Shown here: piece by piece, positions 28,051-37,243 of the stretch
How positions within the stretch are numbered: the first letter of the stretch is position 1
Layout of the letters: every line of letters begins with the position of its first letter
Assembly: GCA_000721375.1 (NCBI GenBank)
Contig: JOGW01000005.1
Location: 1-64,000, forward strand
DNA from: Streptomyces sp. NRRL B-3428
GTDB lineage: Bacteria; Actinomycetota; Actinomycetes; Streptomycetales; Streptomycetaceae
Length of the DNA stretch: 64,000 bases
Reading direction: 5' to 3'
Notes under the pieces: generated by a model
Seen by the model: only the letters and a program-made list of their open reading frames with translations
Database searches by the model: none
Told to the model about the DNA's origin: nothing
Made by a program: the position numbers and the translations under genes

Positions 28051-29259
28051 ATGGGAAGTATCAGTAGGCGACGAGCGATGACGTTGGGTGCCGCGCTCGG
28101 CCTCGCGAGCGCGACGGCCGCACCCGAGGCGTGGGCCTGGTCGTCCGCGGGTTCGCTCGCCGGCACCGACGAGGTGGCCGACCCGTTCCAGGTCTGGGAC
28201 CCCGAGCCGGACGCGGTGGCCGCACGGCTCCTCGCGGACGGGGTGATTCCCGCGGTCAACACCGCCTGGCGCGGGTGGGTGGACAACGCGGACCCCCTGC
28301 CGTCCGGCATGCCCGGGTATCTGACCAGCTACCTGCAGAAGGTCAACCGGCTGCCGTCCTGGGCCGACGCCACCAAACTCGCCGCGTCCGAGCGCTACTA
28401 CAAGCGCCTGGCCTCGTACCTGTTCGTCTCGCAGAGCATCGGCAGCGGCATGATGAGCACGGTGATCCCGCGTGAGGCCAGGGCGGTCTACTGGTCGGCG
28501 GGCGGCGCCGACATGAAGGACCGCGCGGCCAAGACGTTCACCTTCGGCTACGACCTCAACTCCGAGACCGCCTGGCAGCCCACCGGGCACTTCGTCGTCA
28601 CCGCCAACAAGACCCGCCTGGTGCACTCGGTGGTGCGCAACCTGCTGCCCACGTCCGCGGGGTTCATGGCGAGCGCGGACCAGCCCAAGCCGATCAGCAA
28701 CGGCGACATCCTGCGCACCTTCCACTCCGTGGCCACGTACGCGCACACCAACCTGCTCAAGTGGGGCATCCGGCTCTCGGCCGCCGAGCAGGAAGCGGAC
28801 CTGCACGCCTGGCAGGTCGCCCTTCATCTGCTCGGTGTCGAGCGGCGGTTCATCCCGGCCACCTGGGGTGACGCGGTGGCGCAGGCGGACCACATGCTGT
28901 GGCCGGAGCTCGGCCCCACGCGCGAGGGCAACAGCCTGGCCGCGTCGCTGCTCGGCTATGTCTCGCAGCCCACGCTCGGCCTCGCCACCGGGTTCGTCAA
29001 CGAGTTCGTGCGCTACCTGCTCGACGACGAGATCGGCGACTGGCTCGGACTGCGCCGCGACTTGGTGCAGGCGGCTCTGATCAGGGTGGAGTGGCCGTTG
29101 TACGTCCGGTTCCGCGAGGGGACTTCGGGTGTACTGCCCGGCAGCGGCTACCTGTTCGACAAGGCTCTGCGCGGGATCGCGATGCTGTACCTCAACAACG
29201 GCACCTCCCCGACCCAGACCCCGATCGTCCTGCCGGCCGCGAACCGGCCGGGCGGCTGA
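28051..29259 (+). CDS. lcp: Latex-clearing-protein (Lcp)-like haem oxygenase, Tat-exported
   Basis: This 402-residue protein starts with a twin-arginine signal (SRRRAMTLGAALGLA) and continues as a DUF2236/MpaB-family oxygenase of Lcp length. Residues described as essential in Streptomyces Lcp (Glu148, Arg164, Lys167, Thr168 and haem ligand His198, from memory) correspond to Glu142, Arg158, Lys161, Thr162 and His192 here, all at a constant offset of six. Lcp cleaves cis-1,4-polyisoprene outside the cell into oligo-isoprenoids with aldehyde and ketone ends. The divergent beta-oxidation operon and nearby CoA ligase suit use of such products. It could instead act on another isoprenoid. Confidence 0.83.
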   Translation: MGSISRRRAMTLGAALGLASATAAPEAWAWSSAGSLAGTDEVADPFQVWDPEPDAVAARLLADGVIPAVNTAWRGWVDNADPLPSGMPGYLTSYLQKVNRLPSWADATKLAASERYYKRLASYLFVSQSIGSGMMSTVIPREARAVYWSAGGADMKDRAAKTFTFGYDLNSETAWQPTGHFVVTANKTRLVHSVVRNLLPTSAGFMASADQPKPISNGDILRTFHSVATYAHTNLLKWGIRLSAAEQEADLHAWQVALHLLGVERRFIPATWGDAVAQADHMLWPELGPTREGNSLAASLLGYVSQPTLGLATGFVNEFVRYLLDDEIGDWLGLRRDLVQAALIRVEWPLYVRFREGTSGVLPGSGYLFDKALRGIAMLYLNNGTSPTQTPIVLPAANRPGG

Positions 29260-29274
29260 GCCTCCGTGCAGCCG

Positions 29275-29320
29275 GTACGGGCCCTGGCCCGTGCGACCCT
29301 TACAGGCCCAGGGCCCGTAC
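29275..29320. terminator. Bidirectional terminator between lcp and the TetR gene
   Basis: GTACGGGCCCTG and its exact complement form a 12-bp stem with a 22-nt loop between the convergent genes; the TetR stop codon lies inside the loop. Confidence 0.65.
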
Positions 29321-30529
29321 CACCAGGGCGGTCACGCCCTCGCGCTGCTCGGGGGAGTCCTGCCAGTGCACATGGCGGCCCGCCTCGACGACCACGCCGA
29401 ACCCCGCGTGCACCAGGACCCGGGCCTGGCGCGGGTCCAACTCGGGGCGGGCGAGCAGTAGTTGTTGCTCCCATACGGCGATGTGCTCGCGCTGCGCGAG
29501 GATCAAGGGCTGTCGCAGATCGTCCGGCAGTCCGGCCACCTCGGCCGCGGCGACGCTGGTGAGCGCGGTGTGCTCGAAGCTGTACCCGACGTAGGCCGCC
29601 GCCAGTGCGACCACCGCGTCGCGTGGCTCGGTCACCTCGCCCAGGCTCTGCTCCACCGCCTGCGCGAGCAGTCCCGCCGCCTGCAGGCAGGCGGCCACCA
29701 GGATGTCCGTCTTGGTGGCGTAGTGCCGGTACAGCGCGGACGGCGCGATCCCCACCGCCTCGGCGATCTGCCCGTTGGTCACCTTGGCGAACCCGTCCCG
29801 CGCGAACAGCGGGATCGCCGCCGCCAGGATCTGTGCCCGTCGGGTACGGGGAACGGGCTGGGCGGGCAGATCGACAGGGCGCGGGGTGCGCACGGCCGGC
29901 GCGGGTGCGCTCGACGCGACGCGCAGGGCGGAGGCGAGGAGCACGTCCTCCAGACGCCGCCTGGCGATGGAGTTGTGATGCTGGGTGATGGACCCGATGG
30001 CGCCGAGCGCCGCCACGGTGCGCAACTGCACGTCGGGCAGCGGGTGTTCACGCCGTACGGCATCGGTCGCCCGTGCGACGACGTGGGCGAACTTCCCCTT
30101 CAGGAGCCGTCGGTCCGCGGCGTCGAGGTAGCGCGCCTCCCAGCGGTAGAGCCCGCCGGACGCGCGATGCTCCACGGCGACCCGGGTCACGGCGCCGAGC
30201 ACCTCGGCCGGATCCGCCTGGGGCGGCAGCTCGTCCAGCGTGGCGACGAGCCGGTCCGCCATCACGTTCGCGCACTCGGCGAACAGGGCGTACTTGTTGG
30301 GGAAGTGCCGGTACAGGGCCGTGGCAGTGATGCCCACCGCGGCCGCGATCCCCTCCATGGAGGCCGCGTGGTAGCCGCGCTCGCTGAACACCCGGCCGGC
30401 CGCCTCGACGATCAGCTGCTTGCGGTTGCGCGGACGCGTGGCCGCGATCGGCTCGGCCGTCACGGGCGGGGACTCGGCCGTCACCGGCAGGAAGAGGGAC
30501 GCAGAGACAGGACCATGCGCACCAGTCAA
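29300..30529 (-). CDS. Tandem TetR-family regulator (two DNA-binding domains)
   Basis: At 409 residues this protein is twice the usual TetR length and contains two complete helix-turn-helix domains: residues 37-82 (IAAAVGITATALYRHFPNK) and 231-276 (IAEAVGIAPSALYRHYATK). Each is followed by a helical ligand-binding-like region, so it looks like a fused pair of TetR proteins acting as a built-in dimer. It lies between lcp and the CoA ligase gene, convergent with the former and divergent from the latter. TetR proteins control lcp in other rubber degraders. The start is uncertain because no clear ribosome site precedes 30529. Confidence 0.85.
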   Translation of the reverse strand: MTGAHGPVSASLFLPVTAESPPVTAEPIAATRPRNRKQLIVEAAGRVFSERGYHAASMEGIAAAVGITATALYRHFPNKYALFAECANVMADRLVATLDELPPQADPAEVLGAVTRVAVEHRASGGLYRWEARYLDAADRRLLKGKFAHVVARATDAVRREHPLPDVQLRTVAALGAIGSITQHHNSIARRRLEDVLLASALRVASSAPAPAVRTPRPVDLPAQPVPRTRRAQILAAAIPLFARDGFAKVTNGQIAEAVGIAPSALYRHYATKTDILVAACLQAAGLLAQAVEQSLGEVTEPRDAVVALAAAYVGYSFEHTALTSVAAAEVAGLPDDLRQPLILAQREHIAVWEQQLLLARPELDPRQARVLVHAGFGVVVEAGRHVHWQDSPEQREGVTALVVRALGL

Positions 30530-30589
30530 TCACAAGGTTCTGACCGGTGAGCACCCGCTTCGCACACCGGTCCCCAGGTGACTCGTCGT

Positions 30590-30604
30590 TCACATCCGAT
30601 GTGA
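30590..30604. promoter_or_regulatory. 15-bp palindrome TCACATCCGATGTGA, candidate TetR operator
   Basis: A perfect TCACAT/ATGTGA dyad with a 3-nt centre lies 61 bp upstream of the tandem TetR start, in its divergent promoter with the acyl-CoA synthetase gene. Autoregulation is the simplest reading. Confidence 0.55.
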
Positions 30605-30691
30605 TTTTCCATTAACAAAGGGCTTCTTGGGCGGGACCGCCGCGGGCATAATGGCCACCACTTCCCCGTGCGCCCACCGCCCCTGCACGCG

Positions 30692-30759
30692 TTCTTCTGC
30701 TTCTTCTGCACGCTTCCCCCAGCACCCCATTCCCAGCACCCCATTCCCTGCACCCACCC
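30692..30759. repeat. Short tandem repeats ahead of acyl-CoA synthetase gene
   Basis: Two copies of TTCTTCTGC (30692-30709) are followed by two exact copies of AGCACCCCATTCCC (30721-30748) and a partial third. They lie in the 5' region of the CoA ligase gene. Confidence 0.7.
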
Positions 30760-30786
30760 GTTTGCATCCGGATCCCAAGGAGTGGC

Positions 30787-32424
30787 ATGTCCACGGTTAC
30801 GGCTCCCGCCTGGTCCTTCCGGCACCACTGGATGGCGCAGGTGGCCACCCACGCGACCATGCGGCCCGACAAACCCGCGCTGCGGTACCTCGGGTCCACG
30901 ACCACCTGGGCCCAACTGTCCCGGCGTTCCCTGCAATTGGCCGCCGCGCTCCGTGGCCGAGGGGTCGGTGCGGGCGACCGGGTGGCGATGCTGACCCTCA
31001 ACCACCCGTGGTTCGTGGAGAGCGTGCTCGCGGCCAACAGCCTTGGCGCCATGGCCGTACCACTGAGCTTCCGGCTCGCGCCCCTCGAACTCGGCTACAT
31101 CCTGGCCGACTGCACCCCGTCCGCCGTCGTCGTCGACGCCCGTCTGCTGCCGCTGCTCCGCGCTGTCCCTGCCGCGGCGTCCATCGGCACGGTCATCGTG
31201 ATCGGCGACGCGGGCGCGGGTGGCGGATCCGTCGGCTCCGGGCAGGAGGCGTCCGGTGAGGGCGGGTTCGTATGTGAGGACCAGTTCGTATACGAGGAGT
31301 TCCTCGCCGCCCACGAGCCGGCCGGGCCGGCCGAACTACCCGACGTGGCCGAGGAGTCCACGGCGCTGATCATGTACACCTCGGGCACCACCGGGCAGCC
31401 GAAGGGCGTCCTGCTCTCGCACCGCAACATGCAGGTGCAGGCGATCACCTGCATCCGGGCGATGGAGATCTTCGACGACTCCGACGTCGGCTTCCTGACC
31501 GCCCCGTTCTTCCACATCGCCGGCCTGGGCTCGATCGTGGCGAACATCCTGGTCGGCAGCACGGTCGTCATTCACCCGCTCGGCGCCTTCGACCCGCAGG
31601 GCGTGCTGGACGCGTACGAACGCGAGGGTGCCACCGTCGTGTTCAACGTGCCGCAGCAGTGGGACCTCATCTGTGCCCAACCCGGCATCGACAAGCGCGA
31701 CTTGAAGCTGCGCGTCATCAGCTGGGGCGCCGCGCCTGCGAGCGACGCGACTCTGCGCGCCATGGGGGAGGCGTTCCCCCGCGCTCTGAACGTCGCCGTG
31801 TTCGGCCAGACCGAGACCTCGCCGATCACCTGTGTCCTGCGCGGGCAGGACTCCCTGCGCAAACTCGGCTCCGTCGGCCGGCCGATCCCCACCATCCAGT
31901 ACCGCATCGTCGACGCGGAGATGAACGACGTACCCGTGGGCGACGTGGGCGAGATCGTCTACCGCGGCCCGACCGTGACCCAGGGGTACTGGCGCAAGCC
32001 GCAGGAGACCGCGGACGCCTTCGAAGGTGGCTGGTTCCACTCCGGGGACCTGGTGCGGATGGACGAGGAGGGCTTCGTCTGGGTGGTCGACCGCAAGAAG
32101 GACATGATCATCAGTGGTGGCGAGAACATCTACTGCGCCGAGCTGGAGAACACCATCGCCGGGCACCCGTCGGTCCTTGAGGTCGCGGTGATCGGCCGGC
32201 CGGACGGGCGCTGGGGCCAGATACCCGTCGCCTACGTCTCCCTCGCGCCTGAAACCGCCCTGGATCTTGCGGAGTTGACCGGATTCCTCGACGGTAGGCT
32301 CGCGTCGTTCAAGATGCCCAAGGACCTCGTGACCGTGGATGGCCTGCCCCGCAACGCGGGCGGAAAGGTCGTCAAGCCCGCCCTGCGCGCCCAGGACGAG
32401 AGCCGTGCGCAACCCGTCGAGTGA
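30787..32424 (+). CDS. Acyl-CoA synthetase (AMP-binding, fatty-acid type)
   Basis: The 545-residue adenylate-forming enzyme has the P-loop MYTSGTTGQPKGV, WGAAPASDATL, FGQTETSPIT with the conserved TE, HSGDLVRMDEEGFVWVVDRKKDMI, and the catalytic Lys region MPKDLVTVDGLPRNAGGKV. It activates a carboxylic acid to its CoA ester and would feed the nearby beta-oxidation enzymes. In the Lcp context the substrate may be an oxidised isoprenoid acid, which is inference. It is transcribed divergently from the tandem TetR gene and followed by the GMC oxidoreductase gene. Confidence 0.93.
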   Translation: MSTVTAPAWSFRHHWMAQVATHATMRPDKPALRYLGSTTTWAQLSRRSLQLAAALRGRGVGAGDRVAMLTLNHPWFVESVLAANSLGAMAVPLSFRLAPLELGYILADCTPSAVVVDARLLPLLRAVPAAASIGTVIVIGDAGAGGGSVGSGQEASGEGGFVCEDQFVYEEFLAAHEPAGPAELPDVAEESTALIMYTSGTTGQPKGVLLSHRNMQVQAITCIRAMEIFDDSDVGFLTAPFFHIAGLGSIVANILVGSTVVIHPLGAFDPQGVLDAYEREGATVVFNVPQQWDLICAQPGIDKRDLKLRVISWGAAPASDATLRAMGEAFPRALNVAVFGQTETSPITCVLRGQDSLRKLGSVGRPIPTIQYRIVDAEMNDVPVGDVGEIVYRGPTVTQGYWRKPQETADAFEGGWFHSGDLVRMDEEGFVWVVDRKKDMIISGGENIYCAELENTIAGHPSVLEVAVIGRPDGRWGQIPVAYVSLAPETALDLAELTGFLDGRLASFKMPKDLVTVDGLPRNAGGKVVKPALRAQDESRAQPVE

Positions 32425-32595
32425 GTGAACACGGGCGGGCCGTCCCGGGCATGTTCGCCCAGGCCTCGGAAGCCGCCCGCCGGGACCCGTTCTCGGCACG
32501 TCCTGGCGCGCTCCCGGGTCAGGGCGGGTGCCCTTCCGGTGCCTCACCCTTCCGGTGCCGAACCCCACAACCCTCCTACGTATGAGGACGAAGCC

Positions 32596-34557
32596 ATGCA
32601 GCTCGACTCCCGCCAGCGGGCGGCGCTCACCGCGATATGCGACACCTTCGCCCCGGGCGACGGGGCGTCGGTCCCGTCCGCGGGGGCCATCGGGGCGGTG
32701 CCTGTCGCCGAGGGCCTCGTGGGCGCTTTGCCGCGGGCGCGGGACCGCAAGCAGCTCGCCACTCTGCTCTCCTTGTGGGACGCACGGCTGACCGGGCTGT
32801 TCCTCGGCACCAAAGGCAGGCGGTTCTCGGACCTCAGGCCCGCCGCCCGCGAGGAGTTGATGCTCCGTATGGGCAACGCCTCCTCGGAGCGCAAACGCGT
32901 TCTGTTCCAGGCGCTGCGCGGTTTGGCCACCTCCGCCTACCTGCTGACCGCGGGGGAGAGCGGTGCCTCACCGGTCTGGGAAGCCATCGGCTACCCCGGC
33001 CCCCTGGGCAAGAAGCCCGACGCTCCGCGCCCGCCCCTCACGCCCCTGTCACCCACCGCGGACACCACCTTCGACTGCGATGTCGTCGTGGTCGGCTCCG
33101 GTGCCGGAGGAGGCACCGCCGCAGCGGTCCTGGCAGCGGCCGGGCTTGACGTCGTCGTGCTCGAACGCGGCGGATACTTCGACGACGCCGACTTCGACGG
33201 CGGCGAACTGTCCGGTCTCAGCCGTCTGTACGCCGCCGGCCCCTCGGCCACCGCGGAGGGGCAGATCTCGCTCGTCGCCGGCTCCTGCCTGGGCGGCGGC
33301 ACGGTGGTCAACTGGACGACCTCCTTCCGTACACCCGACGAGATCCGCGACGAATGGGCGGCCCTGGGGGCCGGGCAGTTCGCGGAGAAGGAGTACACCG
33401 AGGCGCTCGACGCGGTCACGGCCCGGCTCTCCGTCAACACCGACCACAACACCGCATCGGCCCGCGACGCCGTGATGGAACGGGGCCTGCGCGCGCTCGG
33501 CTGGCACGTCGACGCCATGCCGCGCAACGTCGTCGGCTGCGACACGGGCACCGACTGCGGACGCTGCGGATACGGCTGCCGGCTCGGCGCCAAACAGTCC
33601 GTCACCAAGACCTGGCTCGCCGACGCCGAAGCCGCCGGCGCCCGCCTGGTCATCGACACCGCCGTGCGCACCATCGAGGTGAAGCAGGGCCGCGCCGTCG
33701 GGGTGCGCGGCACCACCACGGCCGGTCATTCCGTCACCGTCAGCGCCCGCGCCGTCGTTGTGGCGGCAGGCGCCATCCAAACCCCCGCACTGCTGCGCCG
33801 CTCGGGCTTCACGGACCCGGCCATCGGCCGGTACCTGCGCCTGCACCCCGCAACTGCCGTATGGGGCGTGTTCGACGAGGAGATCCGCCCCTGGGAGGGC
33901 GGCATGCAGACCCGCTACTCCCGCGAGCACAGCGATCTCGACGGCCAGGGCCACGGCGTGATCTACGAGACCGGACCCGGCAACCCCGCAGCCGTCCAGG
34001 GCTTCATGAACTGGCGCGGAGCCACCGCCCACTTGGCCGCCCTCAAGGACCTCACCCACACCGCGGGCGTCGGCGTCATCACCCGCGACCGCGACAGCGG
34101 CGTGGTCAAGGTGGCACGCGACGGCGAACCCGTGCCGCACTACCGCCTGTCCGCCCACGACACCGCGCACCTGCACGCCGGAGTCGAAGGCGCCGCCAAG
34201 ATCCTGGCCGCCGCCGGAGCGCGCCGTATCTCCTCGGCCCACCAGTCGGGCCCCGCCTACGAACCGGGTCGCAGCGGCTCCTTCGAGGAGTTCGCGGCGG
34301 CCTGCCACAACGCCGGTTACCAGCCCGGCCGTTGCGCCGTCGCCGCGCTCCACATCATGGGCACCGCCCGCATGGGAGGCACCCGCGACACCAGCGCCAC
34401 CAACCCCGACGGAGCGACCTGGGAGGTCCCCAACGTCGTGGTCGCGGACGCCTCTTGCTTCCCGACCTCCTCGGGGGTGAACCCGATGATCTCCATCGAG
34501 GCGATTGCGTATATGAACGCGCAGAGGCTGGCGGAGCGTTTGGGGCGGGGGGTCTGA
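32596..34557 (+). CDS. GMC oxidoreductase, long-chain alcohol oxidase-like
   Basis: The 653-residue flavoprotein has an N-terminal helical extension (1-150), an FAD-binding dinucleotide fold at 163-190 (VVVVGSGAGGGTAAAVL), and the C-terminal GMC block GTARMGG plus NVVVADASCFPTSSGVNP. CDTGTDCGRCGYGCRLGAKQ in the middle, and the N-terminal extension, match the long-chain fatty alcohol oxidase (FAO) branch rather than glucose or cholesterol oxidases. It should oxidise lipophilic alcohols to aldehydes. The ATG at 32596 follows GAGGAC, and no signal peptide is visible. It lies 171 bp downstream of the CoA synthetase gene and probably belongs to the same unit. Confidence 0.87.
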   Translation: MQLDSRQRAALTAICDTFAPGDGASVPSAGAIGAVPVAEGLVGALPRARDRKQLATLLSLWDARLTGLFLGTKGRRFSDLRPAAREELMLRMGNASSERKRVLFQALRGLATSAYLLTAGESGASPVWEAIGYPGPLGKKPDAPRPPLTPLSPTADTTFDCDVVVVGSGAGGGTAAAVLAAAGLDVVVLERGGYFDDADFDGGELSGLSRLYAAGPSATAEGQISLVAGSCLGGGTVVNWTTSFRTPDEIRDEWAALGAGQFAEKEYTEALDAVTARLSVNTDHNTASARDAVMERGLRALGWHVDAMPRNVVGCDTGTDCGRCGYGCRLGAKQSVTKTWLADAEAAGARLVIDTAVRTIEVKQGRAVGVRGTTTAGHSVTVSARAVVVAAGAIQTPALLRRSGFTDPAIGRYLRLHPATAVWGVFDEEIRPWEGGMQTRYSREHSDLDGQGHGVIYETGPGNPAAVQGFMNWRGATAHLAALKDLTHTAGVGVITRDRDSGVVKVARDGEPVPHYRLSAHDTAHLHAGVEGAAKILAAAGARRISSAHQSGPAYEPGRSGSFEEFAAACHNAGYQPGRCAVAALHIMGTARMGGTRDTSATNPDGATWEVPNVVVADASCFPTSSGVNPMISIEAIAYMNAQRLAERLGRGV

Positions 34558-34728
34558 GCGGGGTCGCGTCGGCGGCCCGAAGGCCTGGCGCGGAACGTCA
34601 ACATCCTGGCGCGCAGCGCCAAGACCGCGGCGCCCGGCCCGATGAGGATGGACGAGGGCTCCGCGCGCTCGCGCGGAACCGCCCGCAGCCACCGCACCCC
34701 TGTTCCCATCCTCAGGAGGACCCGCAGC

Positions 34729-35148
34729 ATGAAGCGCATATCCCGTGGTGCCGTCGCCCTCTTCATCACCGTCGCCGGCGCCCTCGGGACCGTGACCGCC
34801 ACGGCCGCGCCGGCGTCGGCGGCCCCCTGCCAGGGCTCCTGCTGGGCCGGCAAGGATCCGAACGCGACGATCTGCCAGAACGACGCGGTCACCAAGGCCT
34901 CGGCGACCTACGGCACCAAGAGGGTCGAGCTGCGCTACAGCCCGACCTGCCGCGCCGCCTGGGCCCGCATCCAGTCCGCCTACGGCGACATCCTGGTGGC
35001 CCACAACAGCGCCGGGGCGAAGGCGTACGAGATCAACGCCAACAGCAACTTCGCCTGGACCTCGATGCTCAACGACATGAACCTCACCGCCTGGGGCTGC
35101 ATCGAGTACAGCGCCGGCGACGTGCGGGCCTGCACCTCGCGCTACTGA
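34729..35148 (+). CDS. Secreted DUF2690 protein
   Basis: The 139-residue product has a Sec signal cleaved near ASAAPC (about residue 27). The mature part opens with CQGSCWAGKDPNATIC and contains VELRYSPTCRAAWARI, the DUF2690 signature. Four or more cysteines probably form disulfides. The AGGAGGA site 8 nt upstream fixes the start at 34729. It is a small extracellular protein of unknown role. Confidence 0.85.
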   Translation: MKRISRGAVALFITVAGALGTVTATAAPASAAPCQGSCWAGKDPNATICQNDAVTKASATYGTKRVELRYSPTCRAAWARIQSAYGDILVAHNSAGAKAYEINANSNFAWTSMLNDMNLTAWGCIEYSAGDVRACTSRY

Positions 35149-35201
35149 AGGCCTGGCGACGGACCCAGCACCGACACTCACACGGAAGGGACATCGAGTT
35201 G

Positions 35202-35612
35202 ATGCAGAAGACCACGTCCAGGACCCTCCGGGCCCGCCTCGCAGTGGTTCCGATCGTCGCCGCGCTGCTCTCGGGCACCGCCGTGGCGACCGCCTCGCCG
35301 GCGTCGGCCGCGACGTACACCTGCCACTGGAGCGTGAGCGGCAGCTACCTCTACGCCGGGTACTACGGCGGCACCACCTACGTCCCGAGATACGGCGTCT
35401 ACAGCGGGGCCGCGGTCGAGGCCCAGTGCCTGGTGAAGGTCTTCGGCATCTCGCCGGGGTCGATCGACGGTATCTACGGGACGAACACCGTCAACGCGAT
35501 CAAGAGCTTCCAGCGGTGGGCCAACACCTACTACCACGCCGGCCTGACCGTGGACGGATACGTCGGCCCGGCCACCTGGCCGCTGTTGCGTCGGTACGCC
35601 AACAACCACTGA
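35202..35612 (+). CDS. Secreted peptidoglycan-binding-domain protein
   Basis: This 136-residue protein has a Sec signal ending near SPASAAT (residue 36). Its C-terminal half is a PG_binding_1 domain: SIDGIYGTNTVNAIKSFQRW and VDGYVGPATWPLL. No catalytic domain is attached. It follows the DUF2690 gene by 53 bp and probably shares its transcript; both are exported and may act at the cell wall. Confidence 0.87.
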   Translation: MQKTTSRTLRARLAVVPIVAALLSGTAVATASPASAATYTCHWSVSGSYLYAGYYGGTTYVPRYGVYSGAAVEAQCLVKVFGISPGSIDGIYGTNTVNAIKSFQRWANTYYHAGLTVDGYVGPATWPLLRRYANNH

Positions 35613-35620
35613 TGCCCGCA

Positions 35621-35652
35621 GCCGTGACCGGGCTCCGGAGCCCGGTCACGGC
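35621..35652. terminator. Bidirectional terminator, 15-bp stem
   Basis: GCCGTGACCGGGCTC, a CG centre and the exact complement lie between the peptidoglycan-binding gene and the convergent AraC gene, whose stop overlaps the right arm. Confidence 0.85.
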
Positions 35653-36671
35653 CGCGCATCCTGTTGCGCGGCCGTGCGGAACTCGCGGGGCGAGGTACCG
35701 AACGCGGCCCGGAACGCCCGGCTGAACTGCGCCGGCGGATAGCCCCACCGCACCCCGATGTCGGTGATGGCCTCCCCGGACCGGTCCGGGTCGAGTAAGT
35801 CCCGGCGGGCCCGCTCCAGGCGGCGGGTGCGGATCATCGAGGCGACCGTCTGCTCCTGCTCCTGGAACACCCGGTGCAACTGGCGCAGCGAGATGTGGTG
35901 GGCGGCGGCCACCAACGACGGGCTCAGCAGCGGGTCGTGCAGCCGGCCGTCGATGAACGCCTGGATCCGCGCGGCGAGTACCGAGCGCCCGCCGCCCGCG
36001 GCCTGCGAATCCTGGTGGGCGTCCTCCTCGCCGGCGCCCGCCACCTGCGTCAGGAACATGGTCACAAGGCCGGTGGCGACCGCGGACAGCGAGGGTTCGT
36101 CCTGTTCCCGCCAGCAGTCAACGTCCTGCGACATCTCCCGCAGGAATCCGGCGAGCATCGACGCGTACGGGCCCGAAGCCGGTATGCCGCGGCCCATGGC
36201 CGGCACCAGCCGCCCCAGCGGCACCGGCACCGCGTCGGCCGGGATGCCCACGTTGACGTGTCCGCTGGTGACGCCCGACCCGCCGGACCGGGACTCGAAC
36301 GGGCTGCCCGAGTGGTAGAGCATGATCTCCCCCGGGCGCAGGACGAAGTCCTGGCGCCCATGGGTGATCCGGGCGCTGCCCTTCAGACGCAGCGAGAGGT
36401 AGAGGAACCCGGGATCGTCGCGCCGGACGTGCCCCGCCGTCCGCCGCATGCTGATCGCCGAGTGCTCCAGGGCCGAGAACCGCATCCGGTCGCACTGCCA
36501 ACTGGTGACCTCCGCCTGGAAACGGTCCGGGTGGTCCGCGTCGATGTCGGCACGCAGCAACGACTGGTCGTTCAACTCACGCCACCACGCGAAGCGGCGG
36601 CCCGGTGGCAGCGCGTGGCTGCTCTGGCGGATGCTCTGCACAAAGTCCTTATATTCGTACACCCGTGCCAC
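35646..36671 (-). CDS. AraC-family transcriptional regulator
   Basis: This 341-residue regulator has an AraC-binding-like cupin region in the N-terminal half (GFLYLSLRLKGSARI, FVLRPGEIMLYHSG) and two C-terminal helix-turn-helix motifs (LVAAAHHISLRQLHRVFQEQ and ITDIGVRWGYPPAQFSRAF). It is of the XylS/NphR type common in Streptomyces, often tied to aromatic or stress genes. No target is evident from the neighbours; it stands between the secreted protein pair and the stress island. Confidence 0.9.
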   Translation of the reverse strand: MARVYEYKDFVQSIRQSSHALPPGRRFAWWRELNDQSLLRADIDADHPDRFQAEVTSWQCDRMRFSALEHSAISMRRTAGHVRRDDPGFLYLSLRLKGSARITHGRQDFVLRPGEIMLYHSGSPFESRSGGSGVTSGHVNVGIPADAVPVPLGRLVPAMGRGIPASGPYASMLAGFLREMSQDVDCWREQDEPSLSAVATGLVTMFLTQVAGAGEEDAHQDSQAAGGGRSVLAARIQAFIDGRLHDPLLSPSLVAAAHHISLRQLHRVFQEQEQTVASMIRTRRLERARRDLLDPDRSGEAITDIGVRWGYPPAQFSRAFRAAFGTSPREFRTAAQQDARP

Positions 36672-36770
36672 GGCCAGGACGGACCCGCTGGTGTGTCGAG
36701 CGTCACGCGGCGGCTGCTGTGCCGTGGCCGCCCCTCCGGCGGGACGGGCCGCGCCGGGCCGGCAGCGTAC

Positions 36771-37151
36771 TCAGTTCCTGCCGACGACAAGAAGCGGGCC
36801 ACGTACCCTGCGAGCGAGCCGGGGCCCGACTGCCCCCAGAAGCCGACAGGCGATCCAGCCGAGCCCACGCGTGCCGATCACGGTGAGGGCAGCGTTCTCA
36901 CTTTCACGGGCCAGTACTTGGACGACTCCACCTTGCGCAGCCACCGTGGCCAGGGTCAGGGACGGGTGGCGTGCGTGGGCTCGGTCGGCGGAGTAGTTGA
37001 GGATCGGGCTTGCCGCGTCACGGTCGTGCAAGGCGTAGACGATGCGCAGTGCGCTGCCGCGCCGAGCGGCTTCGTCCGCCGCGTGATCCAGTGCGCGAGT
37101 GGAACTCGGGGAGCCGTCGAAGCCGACGACCACGGGCTGCCGAATGATCAT
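36771..37151 (-). CDS. Short universal stress protein
   Basis: This 126-residue UspA-like protein begins VVVGFDGSPSSTRALDHAADE and ends with LTVIGTRGLGWIACRLLGA plus GPLLVVGRN. It lacks roughly 20-30 residues between the first helix and the ATP-binding C-terminal part, so it is shorter than the usual 140-150 residues. The nucleotide motif here is GTRG-x-GW, a weakened form of G-x2-G-x9-GS. The GAGAGGAGG site fixes the start. It may be partly degenerate. It lies 92 bp downstream of the DoxX-like gene on the same strand. Confidence 0.75.
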   Translation of the reverse strand: MIIRQPVVVGFDGSPSSTRALDHAADEAARRGSALRIVYALHDRDAASPILNYSADRAHARHPSLTLATVAAQGGVVQVLARESENAALTVIGTRGLGWIACRLLGAVGPRLARRVRGPLLVVGRN

Positions 37152-37243
37152 GGGAGAGCCTCCTCTCTTGAACTGTGGGGACGGGCGAGGGCATGGGTGC
37201 CGGCGCGGCGGACCCGCCGACGGGCCCGCCGCACCTCCCGCAG

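Noticed and set aside
34661..34676. CCGCGCG-CT-CGCGCGG hairpin between the GMC and DUF2690 genes
   Set aside because: The stem is only 7 bp with a 2-nt centre in very GC-rich sequence, too weak to call a terminator.
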